NCBI RefSeq assembly: GCF_037975245.1 | Contig: NC_092564.1 | Coordinates: forward strand, 11,381,984-11,445,983 | Length of the DNA stretch: 64,000 nucleotides | Source: Apostichopus japonicus | Lineage: Eukaryota > Echinodermata > Holothuroidea > Aspidochirotida > Stichopodidae | Direction of reading: 5' to 3' | Shown here: positions 50,995 to 63,673 of the stretch, piece by piece | How the letters are laid out: the number at the start of each line of letters is the position of its first letter | Position numbering within the stretch: position 1 is the first letter of the stretch | The notes under the pieces: generated by a model | The model's database searches: none | Seen by the model: only the letters and a program-made list of their open reading frames with translations | Told to the model about the DNA's origin: nothing | Translations under genes and position numbers: made by a program

Positions 50995-52510
50995 GCTACT
51001 GACCAGAACAAACATTTTTGGTTATATGCAAAGTAACAGACAGAAAATAAAAATGGAAATTTCAACAATATTCTTGAGGGTACAGAATTTTCTAACAATT
51101 TAGCATAAACCTATTTTGATGGACATAAAACCATTTAAAATTTATTTAGTGACCAAGCTCACAATTAAGGATTAACAGTGGTTTGTGTGTGGTTTGTGGA
51201 AATAAGATTAAGAATCTGAATTCAGTTCCCACTAAATGGGAAGGCTTGAAGATTCAGCGATTTAAATTCAACTTTGGTATGCATTCTGATTCAATTTAAT
51301 CATGAATGTCGTCTATTCACTTCGTAAAAATTCATCATAGCCATTCAGGGTATTGATAAAATTCTTCCTAGTATTTGTAGAATTTAGTTCCTGAACCTTA
51401 CCATTCTGGTTGTTCCTTCTATTATAATTTTTCTTAATAATGTTTTTTTCTTCATCGGCTACAAAAACATGAAGGATGGCATGTTTGTTGATGTGTGTCA
51501 TAGTTCCTGTTAATCCTTCAACCTTCAGTGTCATACACGTAACAAGTGTCTTTAATGCATCAATTATTAGTTCGTTCCCTAAATATTTCATTACAGCCGA
51601 TCACGTTACCGGTAACATTTTAGATGTTATACCCTAATTCAGAAATTATCTACAAAACCCCAGAAGGGATCTCTTAATTCTGCTAGGATATTGCTTGCTT
51701 GCTCTGCTTCAAACATATTAATGTAACCATTCTTCTGTGGACTGCTGTATCTTGAATATTACATCACAATGACATCAGGTTTGTGTGGTAATAAATAAGT
51801 TAATACAATTTAGTACAATGTTTACATTCAGTATGTAATTCTGATATAAGTGCAGATTTTTAATAAATTCCATAAAATATGAAAAAAAAAATGTTTTCTG
51901 CATTCCTTATGTTATAAATTGTCGTGGGGAGAGTTCTAACCGGAAGGAAAGTGGGGGAGGGGGTTGGTGGGTGGCAGTGGGTGCAGGAATGGTGGTAGGG
52001 AGTTGAGGACAGTTTTGTGAGATCCACCTTGTTTGCCCTGCCATATTTGCTGAAATTCCATAAAACTGCTACTTTTTCATGAATTCTTATTCCTGTAAAT
52101 GTTGTAGGAAATCTTGAAATATTGTAGATGAGAGTATTAGACACATGTATGAATGTCTTACATGATGTTTCAAAAGTCATATCCTTGAAGAAAACATACT
52201 TCATGAATGCATCAAGTCAATGAGGAAAAATAAACCAAATTTATTTATAAAGATGGAGGTTACTGACTACAGTGTTAGTGACCTTTGACCTGTCACTATA
52301 ACCTTCTTGCCCAAAGTCAGTTACTTATCACCATTATCAGTGATTCACAGAACAAATAAAATGAAAATCAATAAAACAAAACATCAGATTACAGTTTTTA
52401 CCTTATTATTGCAGCTGGAGGTTGAAAGACTAAAGTTGATATCAATGTGAGGCACAAAAAAGGGGGAAAGAAGAACCAATGTCAGGAGTATTTCACCTGT
52501 TCAAACACTT
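50995..52510. other. Intergenic, no gene seen
   Basis: AT-rich sequence with a G-rich block at 51945-51980. A plus-strand stretch ttattattgcag followed by a short frame at 52413-52450 resembles an acceptor plus tiny exon and is discussed as a finding. Confidence 0.5.
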
Positions 52511-52920
52511 GTGAGAACAGGCCATAAAATGATTACAGGTGATATTCAGTGACAGTTGTTACTAGCTTCAGTATATGGATCGTTACAAGATGTGAGAACA
52601 GGCCATAAAATTATAACAGGTGATATTCAGTGACAGTTGTTACTAGCTTCAGTATATGGATCGTTACAAGATGTGAGAACAGGCCATAAAATTATAACAG
52701 GTGATATTCAGCGACCGTTGTAACTAGCTTCAGTATATGGATCGTTACAAGATGTGAGAACAGGCCATAAAATTATTACAGGTGATATTCAGAAACAGTA
52801 GTAACTAGCTTCAGTATATGGATCGATACAAGATGTGAGAACAGGCCATAAAATTATTACAGGTGATATTCAGCAACAGTAGTAACTAGCTTCAGTATAT
52901 GGATCGTTACAAGATGCCAG
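52511..52920. repeat. 81-bp minisatellite, five copies
   Basis: Units start gtgagaacaggccataaaat at 52511, 52592, 52673, 52754 and 52835, an exact 81-bp period, and each ends agtatatggatcgttacaag. Copies differ at a few positions (tgattac/tataac/tattac, cagtgacagttg/cagcgaccgttg/cagaaacagtag). Confidence 0.95.
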
Positions 52921-54017
52921 GGTTTGTCAAACCAATTAAAGTATGATGGTATATTTGTGACATCAGAAATGAAACCATTGAAAGAGTCATTAGTTTGAAA
53001 GATAACACAAACAACAGCTATATATCAAGAATCTGTTCATTTGTTTACATTCAATATATAAATGGCATACTTCTTAACTTTGTTATTGATAATCTACATA
53101 CAGTGGAAAGTGGAAAGAAAATAAGTTTGAATATTTTATTCCTTTAAAACTAGAAAGACTGCTCATGCATAGAGAGGCTGCTTTAACAACAACTAATAAA
53201 CCAAAGAGAATACCTATTTTTTGCATAAAATATTTGAAACTAATCAATCTATAAACTCTTTATCTTTGAAACTAATCAATCTATAAACTCTTTATCTTCA
53301 GACATAGTTTAAGAATAACTTTTTTTCAAATTTTTTTCTTCTAATTTTTATCATAAACACAAAACCCGCCAGATATGCACTCCCAAAAATTTGGTCTCCC
53401 AAAAAAAAAGAAGTGATGCTCATAAATTTAAACTCTCTATAGTCGGCTAAAAGCAGTCAATCATATACTTGAACAACTTTGGATACTTTCTCTACTTTGA
53501 ACACATATGTAAGTGAAAGTAGGGACTGTCATAACCATTGAAATACACAATAATACACAATATATGTCAGATTATTCAAGCAATCTTTACTACACTTATT
53601 TAATCTCACACACCTTCACTTAAAATTGCCATTTGCATCCCTTTATAAGTGTTTGTTTTTACTGTTTTTATTCTTTATTACTGATACCTATGCAAACGTT
53701 TTCCTAAAACAAAATATCATAAGAAAAACAACAATATAAAAACAAGAAAATATGATAAGTTATATCAATTTCAACAGTCTTATCAACTTTGAACAAATGT
53801 AATTTTTTTTATGGTTGGTAGCCATAGTAAAGTTTGCCTTGATATATATAAAATTAACGAATGTTCAGGACTCTTTTCTAGATGTTCTTGAGAAAGAAAA
53901 CACCGAGATGGTGATTCCAGATGCCTGGAAGACGAGACATCATGATACCAGTAGAGTTCTCTCTTACATCTTATTAATGGTCAATAAATGATGTTGATTC
54001 ATTAACATAATTTGGTT
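52921..54017. other. Intergenic, no gene seen
   Basis: AT-rich sequence. A 33-bp unit tttgaaactaatcaatctat...ctctttatct is duplicated head to tail at about 53235-53299. Confidence 0.5.
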
Positions 54018-54168
54018 ATGTGTAAAAGTAAGTTGGCCTGACGATTCGATCCTAGCAGGATCTTCTTCAGAGGCTATTACAAGCAAAACTAAATATTACA
54101 AGCAAAACTTATTTATTATAACAGATCCTGCTAGGATCGAAACGTCAGGCCAACTTACTTTTACACAT
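54018..54168. mobile_element. Inverted-repeat pair with hammerhead-like core (Penelope-type terminal remnant?)
   Basis: Arms 54018-54063 and 54123-54168 (46 bp each) are complements with a single mismatch. Between them a ttacaagcaaaact phrase occurs twice. On the minus strand the left arm with its neighbour reads CTGAAGA (54070-54064), a six-base-pair hairpin GATCCT-GCT-AGGATC, then GAATC; the right arm reads the same hairpin followed by intact GAAAC and GTCAGGCC but has lost CTGAAGA. This box order matches the hammerhead core found in Penelope-like retroelement termini. No reverse transcriptase or GIY-YIG frame is present nearby. Confidence 0.65.
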
Positions 54169-55273
54169 TCTATTACACAGGCTCTCTAGTGGATAAGCAG
54201 TTTGCTAACAGTTTTATTTTATTTTGATTTATTATAATTTGGTAATGAGCAAACTTCAATGTTTAAAAGAATCATAGAATGTTACAATACAACAATGTAA
54301 AGAAGATAACCAAAAGACTAATAACAAAAGTACATTGTATCCCTTTAAGTTTTTAAGAACAGTTTCGCTTGTAATATTTAACTAATTTACATTATAGTGT
54401 TAGTATAGTCAATTTAAATCTTAATTGTCAAGTTCATGTAGGTTTACTGTTGACCGTTTAAAATAAATCTTAACATCTGTGAAACTCTTACAGCTTTTGT
54501 CTTATAACCCTGTTTGTTAGTCTGATATATTTTCTGACTAATATTATTAATTATAATTGATAAGTACTACACTGAAACATGGTTACTGTTTACTTTACAC
54601 TTTTATCATGATTGCAAAGAACACTTAATGCATCAAATGAGTTAATAAGATAATATGAGAACATGATAATATGAGAACACTTGAATATGAGTTCATGATG
54701 CACACTTAACTAGAACAGATAAATATGATAGTCTTCTTTATGATTTCTCAAATTTAAGATACAGTATTCATGACCAGAAACAATTTTGACCAAAAATGCT
54801 CATAATGACAGCAACATCTTATGACATTTGTTGGCTCCATAAATGCCCGCAAAGAATTCTTTCCAAAATGTACTAAATATAAAAACATTCAATGAAATAA
54901 AGAAATTTATGTTCCAAATGACACATAATATATGTAGAATTAGATGGTTGCTGCTATTTTTGAAAGCTAACCAAAACATTTGTATAAACTCCATCACAGT
55001 CAATGATTATGCTAAACTCAAATATAATAAAATGGATTGCAAAATTTCCAAACGAAAAAGAAGCAGCAAAAATTGACAAAATATTATTGGCATTTTCAAA
55101 TGATATTTTCTAAATGATAAACCTAATCTATATGATTTAAATGTTCTATATCTGCTACAAACATGAAGACCTCCCTCCCTGCCCCCCCCCATGTTTTTTT
55201 GTATTAAAAAATTGGCATGCAAAGTATAATATATGTAGCTATGAATTATAATGGATTAAAATCTAGGAAAGAA
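54169..55273. other. 3' flank of the WD40 gene, no gene seen
   Basis: AT-rich, no recognisable gene. Probably includes the WD40 gene's 3' UTR on the minus strand near 55.1-55.27 kb; no consensus polyadenylation hexamer was confidently placed. Confidence 0.45.
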
Positions 55274-58200
55274 TCAAAACTCGAGGATATAGACTTGCCC
55301 TAGGTGATCGCCGCAAACCAGTCTTAGCTTCGAGTTGTCACTGTGTAACGATGTCGTATTGAGGGACGTAACAGGAGCTTGACAATTAAACTGTCCCACC
55401 TGATGGAAAAGGGGAAAACGAAGAAGAAAAACAAATGCAATTTCCAAGATTAATGTCATGATAAATTTACACAACAGAATATGCAGAATATGGCCATATG
55501 GGTCCTATCTCCCTAAACAACGGTGGTTTTGTGACGGAGTCAATCTTCATTATAATATCAACAGTATCTGAAATGTAAATGGCTTTAAAAAATTAAAATA
55601 ATGTACTATCAGATATTATTCTTTCTGATTGATAAAAACAAAAGTATATGAGATAACACATCTTTTTATTTGTCTATTGATTTTAGTGTTGTTTCAGAGG
55701 ATAATAAATATATCTGTTTCCATAACTTGGAATAATGCTATAAAATATGTGAACAGATAATCAATATTAAGTGCTGCCTGCTTTCTTTGATCATAGAGTT
55801 GTGACAAGAGCCTTGACATTTCTTTATTTGGACTTGTCGCAGCTTCAAACAGATCTCCTTTACCTGCATGAGGTCACTGCCGTCACCTTCTTCTCGTTCC
55901 TTCCATAGTTTTATTTTAGCGTCCTCTGAGGCAGTGATGATGTACCCCTCCACAGTATTCACCGCTGTGACCTTATCACCATGAACCTGTGCCGGAGAGA
56001 ATAATAATGATCAATTGTATGTTTGACTCACTATTGTTTGTTAGAACAACAGACTAAGTTATTTAGATTAGAGTTCTTCTTATGGGGCCCTCCATGGGGA
56101 ATTTCAATCTCTTCTAATCCTTTTTTCACTTCTGTACTAAGCTAAATTACTAGAGACAATTATTTGTACTATGGAAGACCATTATTACTACCATACATAA
56201 CTATTATTACCACAGGAGACCATAATTATTACTATAAGAAGTACAAGAGTCCATATCACTGCTGCACGGAACCATTATTGTTATTAGAAAAAGAATCCCC
56301 ATATTTGTTAGTGTAGGAGACCATTACCATGATTAAAATGAATATTTAGTTAAAAAGGCCGTTGTTAGCATCATTATAACTAGAGCAGACAATAATTACT
56401 TAATAGAAGAAAAGATCATTATTATGATGACCAGCGACGATGTCAAACATTGACAAATAAATGAGCAATGCATATAATATATAGAGATAGTGTGACGTCT
56501 GACCGATGCCTTCAGTCAGACAAAGCAAGGATATTAATATGTAGAGATAGTGTCATCTGAGTGATGCCTTCAGTCAGAAACAGCAAACATTACAATATGC
56601 ACAGATAGTGCCATCTGATTGATGCCTTCAGTCACACACAGCAAGAATTACAATATGCAGAGATAGTGCCATCTGATGGGTGCCTTCACTCAGACACAGC
56701 AATGATTATTATATATAGAGAAAGTGTGACGTCTGACTGATGCCTTCAGTCAGACTTGGCATGAATTCTAATATCTAGAGATAGTGACATATGATGGATG
56801 CCTTCAGTCAGACACAGCAATGATTATAATATATAGAGATAGTGTGACCTCTGACTGATGCCTTCAGTCAGACACAGCAATGATAATAATATATAGAGAT
56901 AGTGTGACCTCTGACTGATGCCTTCAGCCAGACACAGCAATGATTATAGTATATAGAGATAGTGTGATGTATGACTGATGCCTTCAGTCAGACATGGCAT
57001 GAATTCTAATATCTAGAGATAGTGACATATGATGGATGCCTTCAGTCAGACACAGCAATGATTATAATATATAGAGATAGTGTGACCTCTGACTGATGCC
57101 TTCAGTCAGACACAGCAATGATAATAATATATAGAGATAGTGTGACCTCTGACTGATGCCTTCAGCCAGACACAGCAATGATTATAGTATATAGAGATAG
57201 TGTGATGTATGACTGATGCCTTCAGTCAGACTTGGCATGAATTCTAATATCTAGAGATAGTGACATATGATGGATGCCTTCAGTCAGACACAGCAATGAT
57301 TATAATATATAGAGATAGTGTGACCTCTGACTGATGCCTTCAGTCAGACACAGCAATGATAATAATATATAGAGATAGTGTGACCTCTGACTGATGCCTT
57401 CAGCCAGACACAGCAATGATTATAGTATATAGAGATAGTGTGATGTATGACTGATGCCTTCAGTCAGACATGGCATGAACTCTAATATCTAGAGATAGTG
57501 ACATATGATGGATGCCTTCAGTCAAATACATCTACTAAATAAAGCTGATTGCCTTGTAATACCTGTTTGGTTCTCTGCTCCCGTTGGATACGCTGGTCAT
57601 CAATATAAATAGATCCGTCTTCCAGTCCGTAGACTATCACAGACTGTCCTATCTTTTGTTCATCACATTTCCACATCGAGAGGCTACAAACCACTGAGGG
57701 CAGCTCAACGTCAGTTTTAAATTTATGCAGGACCTATTTTTATCAGGAGAAGAAATTCACATAGTATTATCGCTCATAATGTTTATATCAGTTGTCATAG
57801 TAACTATCTTTTGACAAAATAATATTATATAATAATATTAATATATTATTTCATGCTTGACATCAACACTCATACATGTTGTGCCAGAAGTTCCCATTTT
57901 TAACCTAGTTTAAAAACAGAAGGAAATTTTAACTGTACAACTGCATCTAAAGGCAAAACTTGATTTTTTTTTTAATATTTCTCCAAATTTAAACCACTTA
58001 TGCATCATCAAAAAACAAAACAAGAAAATATCCCACAAATTTGTCTTTGTGTCACTCACTCTATCATTTAACTGAACTGACAGGGTCTGTTTCGTATCCA
58101 CAAGTCCAACCGCTGCAAACCTCCTTGGCATGTAGCAGATGCAAGAAGTCCATTGGTCTAACCTAAAACAAAGAAAGGCAGTCAGGTACTAGAGATATCC

Positions 58201-61200
58201 CATCAATGAGTTGAATTATTGATAATTGGGTCGTAACATCAACACCTTGGTAGAATCTCATTACTTTGATGTTCAAACCAATCAAACAAATTTCCTTTTA
58301 AGGATGTGCTAATTTCCACAAAAATTTCTCGAATAAATTTAAACAGAGCTCAGAGATTAAATTAAAATGTCAGTCACACTATAATGTGTAGAGGTTATAT
58401 AAATGAAAGTCTTACTGAATGTTTGCAAAAATAGTTAAAAATGACTAGCACATGGGTTACAGAAAAATTCCTATCTTTAAGGAAAGCTGCTTTACTTGTT
58501 TTGATATATTGTAACTGAAAACATGATTTCATATAATGCTATCAAAAGTGGTACAAAACAAAATCCCAACTGAAAACATGATTTCATATACGATATCAAA
58601 AGTAATACAAAAATGAATATTGACTGAAACAGGAGTGCATATATGATATCAAAAGTGGCACAAAACAAATCTCGACTGAAAACATGATTTCATATTCGAT
58701 ATCAAAAGTGATACAAAAAAAAATATTGACTGAAACACGATTGCATATATGATATCAAAAGTGGCACAAAACAAATCTCGACTGAAAACATGAATTCATA
58801 TTCGATATCAAAAGGAATTCCAAATAAAAACCTCCAAGTACTTACTTCCTTCTAGATTGCACCCATTTGCCTTTTGCAAGTCCCTCAATAGTCTCAACAA
58901 AGTCCCAAGTAGCTATATATAGAATGTCATCATCTGTATTGTAGGACATAGCAGTAACAGGTCTCAGGGGGCCATCTCTTCCCTGACTCATGGACTTCAG
59001 TAACTTCTCTTGCTTCTTCCTGAAAGTAACAGTGGAGATGAATGGTAAAGTTGAACCAAAGAGAGAAAGCATAGCTGAGTGTAATATAGCTTAGAGGGTA
59101 ATAATGTATAGCCCCACCAGTAGAGTACTTGTACTTGCATAAAAGATACATCAAAGGGTGTTAATGCAGTAGCCTGGATCTAAGAAGAATATCACAATGA
59201 AGATTTAGATTGAAGTAAATGACAATAGCTTGAAGTTAGAAGGCAGTGGAGCTAAGCTGGACATTGAGGATTGCAGTAAGACAAAGAAAAAATAAAGTAG
59301 ATTGGAATAGAGCGTGGTAGATTGAAATAGAGCATAGTAGATTGAAATAGAGCACAGTAGATTGAAATAGAAAATAGTTGATTGAAATTAGAACACAATA
59401 GACTGAAGTAGAAAACAGCAGATGAAAGTAACAAATAGTGGGGTTGAAGTTACAACACAAGGGTTAAAGTAGAGCAGAGTGGATCAAAATAGACCACAGA
59501 CTTTCACAGACTTTAGTGGGGAAAGAACAAAGTTCTTGACAAATGACTTACTTGACACTAATGGCCTTGGAGTTGTGTGGGTTATCAATCTGCCACATAG
59601 ATAATACTCCGCTACTGCTACCAAATATAACTCGTCTCTCGTTGATAAATGCACCGCAATTGGCAGAGCAGTCAAATAACTGTGAGGGATTGAAAAGTTA
59701 GAATTGATGTTCATATTAATGTCTGTTGCAAAACTTAAACATTCCCATCCAAAAAGAGCCCAAGATTCTTCTGCAATTATGTATTCAGTTTCATGTTTGA
59801 TCTAATATGAGAAAAAGTCTTGATTTGTTTCAAAAGTTAGCTGGGTATTTCATAAAATGCCTTTGGGTGAATTCATTTGTTTTTTGTCTTAACACCAGTG
59901 ACGAGATCAAACTTTTCTATTTTCAATCCACACCAGAAACTATATACACTTAGGCTTCTGTCAATGCTTGTAAACTGTGGCTTGGAGAAGACCAAGAAAA
60001 ATCTTTCCTTAAATAAATCTTACTGTGTCTCTACTAAAGTGTACTGAAAGAGAGCATATATCTTTTTAGACTGAAACAGTTCAATTTTCGGGAAATTACC
60101 GCAATCAAAACTTTGCAATATGTGAAGCTATCAAAGCTCTCCTGTCAGCATTTTGATGTTATTAACTCATTGACGGGCACCAAACAAAGCTCATGTGGGA
60201 ATTCCATAATGTTTACAGGACATCTAAACAACATACAGAAGACAGGTTTCAAGTAGTGTGTTACAGACTACAATAGTTTATTGTCTTTGATAAGAAACTA
60301 GTCAACTAGATAGAGCTGTCCATGTTGAGAGAGCACGTCTTCACATTTCTATCTATCCTTTCAATCTATGGCTTCAAACAAACTCACCTGCCAGGTGTGT
60401 ACTTTGGTTAAAGCTGCATGACTTTTATCCATGAGATTCTGATACCAGAGAGAGGCGGTACCATCCCTGAGGAGAAACAAAAGATGCAGTGGTCGATACG
60501 ATTGGAATTTAAAACCAGGAAATGAGGTTATGGGAGGATTGAAATCAACAAATAACATTACTGAAATGTGAGTATCATCTAATAAAGCTTGATACGAGAG
60601 AGTTTTTCAAAACAGGAAGAAAATATTTACACATTAGACTTTGCAATGCATTTTAATACCCAGTGTTACTCTTTCTTCCAACTTTAAAAATATAATGCCC
60701 TCAAATGCTAAAACACTACATCAATAAATCTTGTAGCAGGAGGGTTTAAAGATCAAATATTTATCCAACTCTAGCTACATTTGTTGACTGTAAAACTCAT
60801 AAACATAGCTTTATCCCTACTCTCAATTTAAGACGAAATCCCACAGACCTATCATTTCATTTTTTTCTTTTCTTTTCTGTCATGAAGCCTGAATATTAAT
60901 TCTACCAGTGACCTTTGACATAAAGCATATTTACCTGCTGATTGTGACCACAATATTTCCAGAGGGAGATACTACAACAGAAGTAACAGCGTCTTTGTGA
61001 ACAGCGAAATCGGTCCGTTTATGGTGCTGGGAAGAAATTGGAAGACACTGACGTTAGATGTTGCTAGGATCCAAAGATTCAGCCCTCTAAATTTTATACA
61101 TGATTTTGCAGTGGATAAACAAATTCTTTAAGAGTTTTAGTTGTCAGTAATGAATTTAATAAAGACAACAGATTTAGAGTGCTAGAAAGAACTGTGTTAA

Positions 61201-63673
61201 TGTCACCTACCACTGGCTTCCAGATTCTAACAGTCTTGTCCAGTGAGGCCGACAACACCTGTCCACTTCCTGCTACTGCTACAGCAACCACTCTGTCTCC
61301 ATGTCCTGTCAGGGTACACAGCTCATTACCCTAATAAGAATAAAACCAAACTTGTCATATTTAATGATTATATTGAAAGAATGTTCAGCTTAAAGGGTGT
61401 GAAGACTCGCGCAAAAAAGAAACGTCTAATGCCGGTAATTTGACCTAGTTTCGAATGAGGTGTAACAGAAGTGTTAAACACCACCATCGATCACAGGAAA
61501 TACACACACAGCTTGCTACCGTCGGTACTTAGACACTAGTGTACAGTCAGTACATACAGCTGCGGTCAATACCCACAGCACAGTATACAAACAATACAGC
61601 GATGGACATCTCAGGTCCAGCCAAAGATAACAAGGTATCACGTTCATTACTGTCTGCATTTTGTAGGGACATGAACAAAACGTCACTTGCAAGCAACAGA
61701 AAGTTAACTTTTTCAGATTGCCGCATACGGTTTGGGGCGAGTCTTCAATGCCTTTAAAAGTAAGTTTCTATGAAAATATCAAAAAAAAAGAATGAACACT
61801 AATGATGAGATATGAATTAAAATCTTCAGAATAATTAATCAGATCCTAACGATAATTTAGAAACATGACATTAAAAACTACCTGAAGAGGCTTCCAAAGC
61901 TGGCAGGTCCCGTCCTCACTGGAAGATGCAACCGTAACTTCCTCCAGGTTGACCTTTGACCCCTTGTTCATTTTCTTCTTCATATGACCTTCCTTCCATT
62001 CATCTTTAGCCATGATGGTCGCCCAACTCTGGTTCTCTTCCATTTTCTCGATCATATCATCATCTGGAGGAAGCAAATTATGAAAGACGATATAGAGAAT
62101 TTAATCTACAAAATGGTATTAAAATGCCATACTCTTTTGTAAATTTCTGCTAAACATTTCAACAAGCACCTGTGAAACACATGGGGAGTTCACTAAAGCT
62201 CATAGCAAGCATATATATTATATATTAGGGGTTGAACTGAAGCTCACAACAAGCACCTATAAAACACATTGGGTTTAATGAAATGCTAACAAGGTGTATC
62301 AAGTTAATACTACATATTTAGGCTTGAACTTCACTTCAACAAATATAAATTTTTCAAATGACATCAGAAGGTTAAACAGAGAATGTAAACTGTTTGAATA
62401 AATCAATGAGCTTGGGGATATTAGTACTATTTTATTCTTTAACATTGAAGAGTCTTGTCTTTTTTTGTTTAAGAAACTGAAGAAAGGATGAAAATAAGAT
62501 GAAAACATGCATGACATTCCAGATCAAGTTTTCTGTGCCTTTATGTAATTCACTTTAACAAGATATTTCTTTAAAATGTTAGAACTAACACTAACTGTGC
62601 AAAGAAGAAAAAACAAGAAAAGAAAAACAGCTGTCCAAATTGATTTCAGATAAATGCTAAGGTCTTTGGTTTATAATATTTCCATTTGATCGATAACATT
62701 CTTTGGAATAATAACATTCCACATTGCTTAGACTTTGGATATTGGATACAATATAAATTATTTTGAGTGATTGATTAATTGATTGATTAAATACACCCGC
62801 TTTATAATAATTAATAATATTTGCTTTTTATATAGCGCTTTACACCAGCGATAGGTCTCAAAGCGCTTTACAGACGTTATATTACCCCTGGTCAATGATA
62901 ACCTGTCCCAGAGACAATCCCTCCAGTCGGCAGCAGTTATATACTGCGCCCAATGACAAGTTACCTCACAGGTACTCATTTAACCCCTGGGTGGAGAGAG
63001 GCAAGTGAGATAATGCATCTTGCCCACGGACACAACGTAATGAACTAGGCATGAATCGAACCAGCAATCCTTGGATCACGAGTCCAACGCCTTAGCCAAT
63101 TGCTCTCTTTGTACAAGTGATACATAAGACAATATATCACATATGAGACAATATGAAATAAAGAATTGTCAAATTACAAGAAAAAGACAAATGATACCTT
63201 CATCACCATCCTCTTCGCCGACTGGTACCAAAATATCACAACAGTTGACTCCTCTGTCATGGGCATGCAATGTAGTGATTTCAACACCTCTGTGTGACCA
63301 GATTTTAAGTTGTCCATCTGCTGAACTGGATACGATACACCCATGCTAAAAACAAAGATATAGAAATTCAAAAGTTAGACATGTTTTTGTTTCATGAGCC
63401 ATTACTTTAAAGTGAAGGGAAATATCAGTTTCAGAGATGACTAATATAGGCCCTGTAGAAGAGGTATATACCAGCAGAACTTGAAATAAAGCTTTTCGGT
63501 GACCGTAGAAAAGAGATATCCTGAGCTCTAAAACAAGCTAGAGACCATTAAATGCATTGACTCACACTGTAGGAAACGGATGTCACAGCCGACAAATGAC
63601 CCTCAAAGGTGACTTTAACCTGCTTCTTCTTCAGACTCCATAACTTCAGGCTACAATCATTAGACCCAGTCAC
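55274..63673 (-). CDS. WD40-repeat protein, C-terminal 517 codons (5' end beyond window)
   Basis: Exons (transcript order): 63673-63566, 63345-63198, 62063-61882, 61330-61211, 61026-60935, 60466-60388, 59679-59552, 59019-58846, 58162-58060, 57733-57563, 55986-55864, 55399-55274. All introns are GT-AG, phases agree, and the sum is 1554 bases ending in TGA. The first visible exon starts in phase 0 after an acceptor, so more exons lie upstream. WD40 blades are clear: NDCSLKLW (6-12), ADGQLKIW (45-52), EDGTCQLW, GHGDRVVAVAVA...LDKTVRIW (~155-183), RDGTASLW (217-224), GSSSGVLSMWQ, GLEDGSIYI and SEDAKIKLW (~460). A charged insertion (~76-130, Glu/Asp then Lys-rich) separates two blades. The end is CGDHLGQVYILEF. 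WD40 propellers are protein-interaction scaffolds. I cannot name the gene with certainty; a multi-WD40 NACHT-type protein such as telomerase protein component 1 (TEP1) is one possibility, at low confidence. Confidence 0.87.
56480..57535. repeat. ~60-bp minisatellite with 238-bp higher-order repeat, in WD40 gene
   Basis: The basic unit is about 60 bp and carries atatagagatagtgtgac and tgatgccttcagtcagac. From about 56753 four different units form a larger period, marked by gacttggcatgaattc or gacatggcatgaa at 56753, 56992, 57230 and 57467 (239, 238, 237 bp apart). Left of 56753 the units are more diverged. The array lies in the intron between exons 57733-57563 and 55986-55864. Confidence 0.92.
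58510..58815. repeat. ~60-bp tandem repeat in WD40 gene intron
   Basis: About five units share actgaaaacatgatttcata, gatatcaaaagtg and acaaaacaaat. Two unit types (gatttcatat and gagtgcatat) alternate, giving a ~118-bp dimer. It ends just upstream (genomic left) of exon 59019-58846. Confidence 0.8.
59285..59415. repeat. ~23-bp minisatellite in WD40 gene intron
   Basis: Direct repeats of gattgaaatagagcacagta with variants (agcgtggta, agcatagta, aaaatagtt), about five to six copies, decaying to the right. Confidence 0.8.
61390..61757 (+). mobile_element. TTAA-type MITE, copy 3 (in WD40 gene intron)
   Basis: It begins TTAAAGGGTGTGAAGACTCG and ends gcgagtcttcaatgccttta followed by the second TTAA at 61754-61757. 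It is the reverse orientation of copy 1 at 26861-27226 and shares most of its length. The two ends differ (gggtgtgaag versus ggcattgaag), so the full-length family has asymmetric termini. Located in the intron between exons 62063-61882 and 61330-61211. Confidence 0.87.
62795..63118 (-). mobile_element. tRNA-derived SINE (minus strand) in WD40 gene intron
   Basis: Read on the minus strand from about 63118, it starts with a tRNA-like head: A box region TTGGCTAAGGCGTTGGACTC and B box GGTTCGATTC about 25 bp later. A central part contains tacctgtgaggtaacttg and a 3' part ends tttgagacctatcgctgg...agcgctatataaaaagc with an (ATT)n-like tail at 62795-62815. This head-body-tail order is that of a SINE. 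An intact tRNA is excluded because the acceptor stem does not close. Confidence 0.8.

Noticed and set aside
59236-59460. Minus-strand Leu/Phe-rich frames resembling membrane proteins
   Set aside because: They translate the ~23-bp minisatellite at 59285-59415 and repeat with its period.
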